This document shows positions 58,267-64,000 of a stretch of 64,000 bases of DNA, one piece after another; within the stretch, counting starts at the first letter, position 1; each line of letters starts with the position of its first letter. Origin of the DNA: Panax quinquefolius (taxonomy: Eukaryota > Streptophyta > Magnoliopsida > Apiales > Araliaceae); the NCBI GenBank assembly GCA_020205615.1, contig CM035167.1, positions 133,916,095 to 133,980,094 of the forward strand, given 5' to 3'. The position numbers were made by a program, and so were the translations under genes. Under the pieces are notes generated by a model. That model saw only the letters and a list, made by a program, of their open reading frames with translations. It searched no databases and was not told the DNA's origin.

Positions 58267-59480
58267 ACCTCCCCTTCTTATGAAATTTTGCCTCAAAATT
58301 GTGGTACATGCACCGGTATGTCAAGAGGTAAGGATACCTTGATTTCATTTCAGATTCTAAATCCCAAGTCATTTTCTCAACATCGTGGTTCCTCCACAAA
58401 ACTTTAACTTGAGGTATAACCTTGGAGCGTAGAATATGTTCCTTCTTATCCAAAATTTGAACAGAAATCTCTTTATACGTCAAATCCTCCGCTATTTCGT
58501 CCGGTTCTAACTCAATAATATGGTTCGGGTCTTTCACATATTTACGTAACATGGATATGTGAAAAACATTATGAACACGAGACATATTCAAGCAGAAAGC
58601 GAGTCTATAGCCACGATTCCTACTCGATCGAGGATTAAAATGGACCGATGAATCGAGGATTAAGTTTTCCTCTCTTTCCAAATCTTGTAACTCCTTTCCA
58701 TGGAGCAACTCTTAACAACACATGATCTCCTATATCGAATTCCACGCCCTTTCGATGAAGATCAAGATAACTCTTTTGTTGATTTTGTGAGGTTTTTATA
58801 CGTCGGATCGTTTGAATCTTTTCCGTAGTCATGCGTACTCAACTCCGGTCCCCAACAACGTTGCTTCACCCACCTCATCCCAAAGATCTTTGGAGAACGA
58901 CACTTTCTTCAATACAACGCTCGAATGGAGCCATGCCAATACTTGCTTGATAAGCGCTGTTGTAGGAAAACTCCACCAATGGTAAGAACTTGTCCCAACT
59001 CCCTTGAAATCAAGGACACGAGTCTTAATAGATCTTCAAGAGTTTGAATAGTCCTCTCCGATTGTCCGTCCGTCCGAGGATGATATGCCGAAGCTAAATC
59101 GTAAGTCTGTGCCCATAGCTTTTTGCAAACTAACCCAAAATTGTGAAGTGAATCTTGGGTCTCGATCGTAAACTATGGATACCCAAGATACCATGCTGAT
59201 CTTACAATCTCGTTTATATACATACTGAGCAAGACGTTCAAGTGTATAAGTTTCTCGTATTGGTAAGAAATGAGCAGACTTGGTCAATCTAACAACAATG
59301 ACCCAAATCGCATCAATGCCTTGAGAAACCTTAGGAAGAGGCCGCAGAACTTGAAATCCATGGTAATGTGCTCCCACTTCCATTCGGAATTTCAAGTGGG
59401 TTGCAATGGACCTTTTGGTACTTGATGCTCCGCTTTAACTCGTTGACAAGTTAGACACCTTGAGATAAACAAAGTATATC
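58267..59480 (-). pseudogene. Integrase and chromodomain of element F
   Basis: Antisense blocks: CLTCQRVKAEHQV-like zinc end near 59470-59420, KVSQGIDAIWVIV, RLTKSAHFLPIRETYTLERLAQ near 59335-59230, DRDPRFTSQFWVSLQKAMG near 59165-59105, GVEFDIGDHVLLRVAPWKG near 58755-58700. The last frame (58708-58262) contains SRVHNVFHISMLRKYVKD, EISVQILDKKEHILRSKV and VKVLWRNHDVEKMTWDLESE, the chromodomain-like tail of Tekay/Del integrases. The tail may steer insertion towards marked chromatin (family knowledge). Several frameshifts. Confidence 0.8.
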
Positions 59481-59499
59481 TCTCTCTTCATATTGCTCC

Positions 59500-60335
59500 A
59501 CCAAAATGTATGATTTAATATCATGATACATTTTCGTACTCTGGGATGGATTGCAAATGGTGTGTGTGCGCCTCCATCATGATATTATACTTTAAATCGT
59601 GGTCGTTAGAAACACAAAGTTTGGAGTTGACTCAAGTATTCCTTCTTCATCGATTCTTGCTTCGTAAGATAGCACCTTCTCGCACTTTCTTCCTCACGCA
59701 TCGCCTCCGGTCTCAGCAGCTGAGCAGCGGCTTTAACTTTATCGATTAAAGTCGGTTCTACTCGTATATTCGCTATCATCACACGCGTCCCCAGAGTCTT
59801 TAACTCTATCTCCATCCTTTGCAAGTCACACAAAATGGGCCTTTGCGTTGACAATAACGCTTTTCGTACTTGCATATGATCTTTACACTTTCAATGCGTC
59901 ACTACCACGTTCGCTTTTCAGGATGGTATTGGATGGTATGATCATAATCTTTCAACAGTTCAAGCCAACGTCGTTGTCACATGTTGAGTTCCTTTTGAGT
60001 GAAGAAATATTTGAGGCTTTTATGATCCGTAAAGATTTCCACTTTCTCCCCATACAAGTAATGCCTCCAAATTTTAAGTGCTGAAAGAAAAAATTTGCCA
60101 ACTCTAGATCATGAGTAGGATAATTCTTCTCATATTCTTTGAGTTGTCCGAGGCATAGGTTATAACTTTCCATGTTGCATGAGAACACATCCCAACCCTT
60201 TTTCGAAGCATCATCATGAGATGACAAATCCTCCGAGCCGGATGGTATTGTCGTAACAAAATGAAATAAGTCTCCTCTTGAGTTCTTGAAAACTCTTCTC
60301 ACATTCCTCGCTCCAACCGAACTTTATATCTTTTG
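59500..60335 (-). pseudogene. RNase H and linker of element F
   Basis: A 116-residue frame at 60302-59952 has [40 protein letters not shown] and GRKWKSLR, matching gypsy RNase H (the Asp of SDASKKG is near its N-end). 59875-59606 gives the RNase H-integrase linker (RVMIANIRVEPTLIDKVKAA, EESARRCYL). Confidence 0.75.
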
Positions 60336-60339
60336 AGTT

Positions 60340-61290
60340 AAATTTGAGTCAATGGAGTAGCGATTCAAGAAAATCCTTCCACGAATCTCCGATAATAACC
60401 AATTAAACCGAGAAAGCTACGTCTTGGTCATTGATTTAGGTTGTTCCCGGCTTTGAATAGCTTCAATCTTTCTTTGGGTCAACAGATATTCCATGACTTG
60501 ATACCACGCGCCCAAGGAATGCTACTTCTTCAAGCCGAACTCGCATTTCTTCAACTTGGCATAAAGCTTATATTCACGAAGCTTTTGGAGTGTCACCTCA
60601 AGTTTTGCTTTCATGATCTTCACGGCTTTTGGAATAAATAAGGATGTCATCAATAAAGACGACCACAAAGTGATCTAAATATTCCTTGAATACTCGGTTC
60701 ATCATATCCATGAAGGCAAAGGGAGCATTAGTCAATCCAAAGGACATGACTAGGAATTCATAATGCCCGCATCGAGTTCCGAAAGCCATCTTTGGAATGT
60801 CACGGTTCTAATCTTCAATTGGTGATATCCCGGAACGAAGATCAATCTTTGAAAAGAATTTGGCTCCTTAAATCTGGTCAAACAGGTCATCAATACGTGG
60901 CAATGGATACCTATTTTTGATCTTTGACATGATTCAACTCCCGATAATCAATACAAAGTCGCATACTCCCATCTTTCTTCTTCACGAATAGAATAGAAGC
61001 ACCCCAAGGAGAAGTACTAGGGACGAATAAAGCCAATGTCTAACAATTCACGTAGTTGGGTCTTTAACTCCTCAAGTTCAATAGAGTCATTCGATATGGG
61101 GCTTTGGAAATAGGTTTTAATCGGTTCAAGGTCGATACAAAATTCAATTTCACGCCTCTGAGGGTAGGCCAGGAAGTTCTTCTGGAATACGCCGGAAATT
61201 TATTAACAATAGAAATATCGTTCAAAACCGACGTATTTTTGTTTAAATCGTGACATGAGCTAAGAAAGCTTGACATCCGCTTTTCAATAA
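60340..61290 (-). pseudogene. Reverse transcriptase of element F
   Basis: Antisense frame 60789-60598: [34 protein letters not shown]. The catalytic FIDD box is intact. Motif A and the N-terminal [18 protein letters not shown] are in other frames near 60985-60850. PISKAPYRMT and the connection run to about 61276. Downstream blocks continue to about 60340. Confidence 0.8.
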
Positions 61291-61389
61291 ACGAATAGCT
61301 TTATGGCTTGAGATGACCGTGATTAATTTTAATGGTTTGGTCGTTTGAATTCGTGATAATAGGTTGATTAGAATATGAAAAGCTAACAA

Positions 61390-61740
61390 CCTTACTTAAA
61401 ATAATCAATTTTTGCATGATAAGTAGTTAACCAATCAATCTCTAGAATCACGTCAAATGCAAGTATTTTTAATGAAATAAGATCGACGTGTAATGTGAGG
61501 GTACCGATTTGAACCAATCAAGACTTATAAACGATTTGGATGTAATGAAGGTTTCTCCCAACGGAGTTTCCACAGATAAGTCAAAGTCTAATTTCTCCGA
61601 GTCAAATTTAATCGATGGCGCAAGTAGGAGAAATAAAAGAATGGGTAGAACCAGGTATCAAATAAAGTATAGACTTCATTAGAGTTTATGATAAGCTTAC
61701 CCGTGATGACCTCATTCGGGTTCCTTGCTCTCGGGAGGTC
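61390..61740 (-). pseudogene. Aspartic protease of element F
   Basis: Antisense ITGKLIINSNEVYTLFDT-type text from about 61705, STHSFISPTCA near 61650-61615, then DVILEIDWLTTYHAKIDYF-like text to about 61400. Frameshifted around the active-site turn. Confidence 0.65.
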
Positions 61741-61824
61741 ACAACAAACGCCTCCTCAGACTACCTGGGTTTGACTTTTAGGGACGGACCTTTGGTGCCT
61801 CCATCCTAGTTGAATTTGTCTTGA

Positions 61825-61945
61825 TGAAATGACAAAATCGAGCTAAGTGACCTTCTCTTCCACAATTATAACATGCTTTGACTGGCATGGCGCAGTTTGA
61901 TGATGTGTCCTCTCCTCCGCATTTGAAGCATATGATAGGTGGTCT
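61825..61945 (-). pseudogene. Double zinc knuckle of element F Gag
   Basis: The antisense reads CFKCGGEDTSSNC, then CYNCGREGHLARFC. The second CCHC knuckle is perfect; the first has lost its Gly-His. These bind retrotransposon RNA for packaging. The motif near 61850 provides the reference for the variants at 55800 and 63470. Confidence 0.8.
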
Positions 61946-61949
61946 TTCT

Positions 61950-62916
61950 CCTTCCTTAACAACTTGGTCTTTGGTCGATGTCTTTCCATCATTGTTGAAT
62001 CTCCGTTTCTTGAAATGTCCATTCTTATTGTTTTATTACGATTACCACCAAAGTGGTTACCATATCTCGCCTGTTGATTCCTCCACGCTTGTTGTCACCG
62101 CTTCGATGACTACTCTCGCTGGTATTATAATTTTGCCTTGCACGCTCTCTTTTAGTTGCATTGACTCGTTATCGCGCTCCACTAACTGAGCCCTATTTAC
62201 AACATCGAATACAAACACACGGTTTATGAGAAATAAGATGTTGGCGTATCTCTAAACTTCAAACCTCTTAAAAACATTCGCGCCATTCTTTCTTCATTAT
62301 CCACCAAGTGGGACATAAATCGTGTTAACTCCGCAAATTTTGCCTCAGTATTGCGACACGGCCATATTGTTTTGTTCCAACTTGATAAACTCCACCTCCT
62401 TCATGTGGCGTAATACTTTCGGGAAAGTATTTGTCGTTGAACGACTCTGGAACTTCTCCCAATATATCTTGAGACAAAGAAGTTGAAACGTTTTTACCGA
62501 TTCCACTAGTAATGTCGCCTCCGCACAAGCTAACATAAAGGCGACAAAGGGAACCTTTGCTCTCGGAGCATCCCAAGACATCAAATATCTTGGTAATCTG
62601 CTTTATCCATGCTTCCGCTTGAAGTGGTTTTGGCTCTCCTTAAACTCCCGGTGGTCCCAGCTCCTTGAATTGTTTAGCGGTGGACCGCCGAGAGTTTTCC
62701 GTGTTTCCACCTACGTTTTGGACAGAGTCGCTCTCCTTTCTTTGTTGCATAAATTGTATAAAGCCTACGAACATTTGATCATTCATCATTTGGTCAAGTG
62801 TTGTTGTTTCATGAGGATTATCGCCTACGATGCACATTATCCACGATTATTGATATGTGGCGAATCAACGATCGCTTTCAGGCTCCATCGCTTTTCTCAA
62901 CATTCTCGGATGTCAT
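61950..62916 (-). pseudogene. gag: Gag capsid of element F
   Basis: The start ATG is the complement of 62914-62916 (MTSENVEKS). Antisense frames include TTTLDQMMNDQMFVGFIQFM (62805-62750), DAPRAKVPFVAFMLACAEAT (62578-62515), and LCLKIYWEKFQSRSTTNTFP then KVLRHMKEVEFIKLEQNNM (62495-62360). The arrangement matches elements A and B. Frame changes in each block. Confidence 0.75.
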
Positions 62917-63089
62917 TTTCAGATACTTCCACAAAACAAAAGGTTAATTGACATGTAACAAATTATCCCTATATTCTCGACCAACCAATAAAATAAAGAC
63001 ATAAACTTAGGTAGGTCATACTAGCGAAAGGTATTCCCCTGCTCTCCCTCCTAGTACTATTCTCACATCTTAGCCAGGATCATATCCTA

Positions 63090-63104
63090 AGCTCGATACC
63101 AACC
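63090..63104 (-). other. Primer-binding site of element F
   Basis: The complement reads GGTTGGTATCGAGCTTAGG, adjacent to the LTR end GGGGGCGTCAC. Confidence 0.8.
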
Positions 63105-63262
63105 GTGACGCCCCCAAAATTAGGTATACATCACCCATCTTGGGTAGTCGATACATGGTATGTAATTTAAATACAACTTACTAATATAGCGTAAGGTACA
63201 ATACGATATAAACCGTGAGTTGGAATACAAATATTATCTACTAGATATTATACAAACTCAAA
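63105..63262 (-). repeat. 5' LTR scrap of element F
   Basis: Only the last 158 bp of the LTR remain, from GTGACGCCCCC to TACAAACTCAAA. It then breaks into a protease fragment. Confidence 0.8.
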
Positions 63263-63270
63263 TATTATCT

Positions 63271-63603
63271 ACTGGTATCAAATAAGGTATAGACTTCACT
63301 AGAGTTTATGATAAGCTTACCCGTAATAACCTCGTTCGGGTTCCTTGCTTTTCCGGAGGTCAAAACAAACGCTTCCTTGCACTACTCTGGCTTTGATTTT
63401 TTTCCGGGACTGACCTTTGGTGCCTCCATTTTATTTGAATTTGTCTTCGGTGAACGACAAAATCGAGCTAAGTGATCTTCTCTTCCACAATTATAACATG
63501 CTTTGACTGGCATCGCATGCTATTTGACCGATGTGTCCCTCCCTCCGCATTTGAAGCATACGATAGGTGGTCGTTCTCCTTCCTTAACAAGCAGGTCTTT
63601 GGT
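63271..63603 (-). pseudogene. Protease/zinc-knuckle fragment, second copy
   Basis: Antisense CYNCGREDHLARFC (about 63505-63465) and the protease-proximal region. It matches 55590-55930 and shares two variants that element F's own gag lacks: Gly to Asp in the knuckle, and CTTCGGTGAACGAC in place of CTTGATGAAATGAC. It is cut at 63603 by an LTR at the corresponding place. Confidence 0.75.
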
Positions 63604-64000
63604 TGTGGCGCCCCAAAATTAGGTATACATCACCCAACTTGGGTAGTCGATACATGGTATGTAATTTAAATACAACTTACTAATATAAGCTGCCGTGGTA
63701 CAATACGACATAAAGCGTGGAGTTTGAATACAAATATTGTCTACTAGATATTATACAAACTCAAAAGGAGTCCTCATTACAATTATTATCACACTATTTC
63801 ACGTAATAGTGAGGACTACTAATACTATCCTCCGGACCATTACTCCGCTCCCGACTCGTCTCGGCTATGTTCTCATTTTCAAGAGAACAGTGAAAGAAAG
63901 GGTGAGCTCAACTAGCCCAGTAAGAAATATTATGACTAAGATAATGCAGAATAAATTATCATTAGCCTTCAACAGTGTTAAACTGATAAAATATAATAAA
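63604..64000 (-). repeat. Antisense LTR at window end
   Basis: Starts TGTGGCGCCCC and contains the terminal hairpin (near 63770-63818) and GGGTGAGCTCAACTAGCCC (about 63900). It runs off the window. Same insertion context as 55931. Confidence 0.85.

Larger units (their letters stand above)
55931..63262 (-). mobile_element. Element F: near-complete antisense gypsy retrotransposon
   Basis: Antisense order from right to left: 5' LTR scrap (63105-63262), PBS, gag, PR, RT, RNase H, integrase, PPT, 3' LTR (55931-58266). All domains are represented but every one is broken by frame changes. It sits in the zinc-knuckle codons of another antisense element (54711-55930). The 5' LTR is cut at 63262, so the two LTRs cannot be compared over their full length. 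Confidence 0.85.

Noticed and set aside
46936..63000. Integrated pararetrovirus (caulimovirus) as an explanation for the RT and protease
   Set aside because: LTRs, PBS, PPT, integrase with DD35E and the Gag-PR-RT-RH-IN order all point to Ty3/gypsy retrotransposons; no movement protein is seen.

Overview
This is nuclear DNA from a flowering plant, probably a eudicot. It is AT-rich and dominated by nested long-terminal-repeat (LTR) retrotransposons, with CACTA and Stowaway transposon ends, short tRNA-like repeats, long TA microsatellites and one 100-N scaffold gap. Nothing in it looks bacterial, and no host gene is complete. I estimate that about four fifths of the window is one Ty3/gypsy family. 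Its members have very long LTRs (about 2.3 to 4.05 kb), ends TGTGAGACCCC...GGGGGCGTCACA, a primer-binding site like initiator-Met tRNA (TTGGTATCAGAGC), a PPT reading AAGGAGGGAGA, and a Gag-PR-RT-RH-IN order. The integrase tail (KGVTRFG...GPF...VHNVFHISMLRKYV...VKVLWRNH) fits the Tekay/Del chromoviruses.

Layout. 1-1274: antisense gag start plus a truncated LTR. 1275-11600: element A (+), with both LTRs and a frameshifted pol. 11601-16477: three or four LTR pieces in opposite orientations, including a snap-back. 16478-18367: a solo LTR of a different family with a perfect 5-bp target duplication (TAATT). 18590-21534: the only clear host locus, the first exon of an arabinogalactan-peptide gene split by a 1.36-kb transposon. 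21535-30453: element B (+), two LTRs around an internally deleted body. 30454-31029 and 35079-35600: an antisense Ty1/copia RT-RNase H piece split by a 4,049-bp solo gypsy LTR flanked by CATGC. 35601-42373: low-gene sequence with two CACTA ends, two Stowaway MITEs, tRNA-like repeats, TA tracts and a GC-richer possible exon beside the gap (42374-42473). 42474-47807: antisense LTRs and the best-preserved integrase of the window. 47808-54710: element E (+), with a composite internal region. 54711-64000: antisense RT/PR/Gag fragments and element F, which has nearly all of its domains but is frameshifted.

The main structural discovery candidate is in the LTRs. Every long LTR carries two sets of short hairpins downstream of its TATA box. 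One is a roughly 60-bp minisatellite (TTATTCCA...TGGAATAA). The other is a train of stem-loops with a conserved loop around CCGTAGTG, whose stems change in a compensating way between copies. A third conserved hairpin (GTCCTCACTATT...AATAGTG...TGAGGAC) lies near the LTR 3' end. I know of no named element of this kind.

Caution: differences between sister copies cluster at CG and CAG/CTG/CCG sites, while AT-only stretches match almost perfectly. Some frameshifts may therefore be long-read base-calling errors at methylated cytosines, not real decay. No searches or alignments were run; family assignments come from motifs read by eye.
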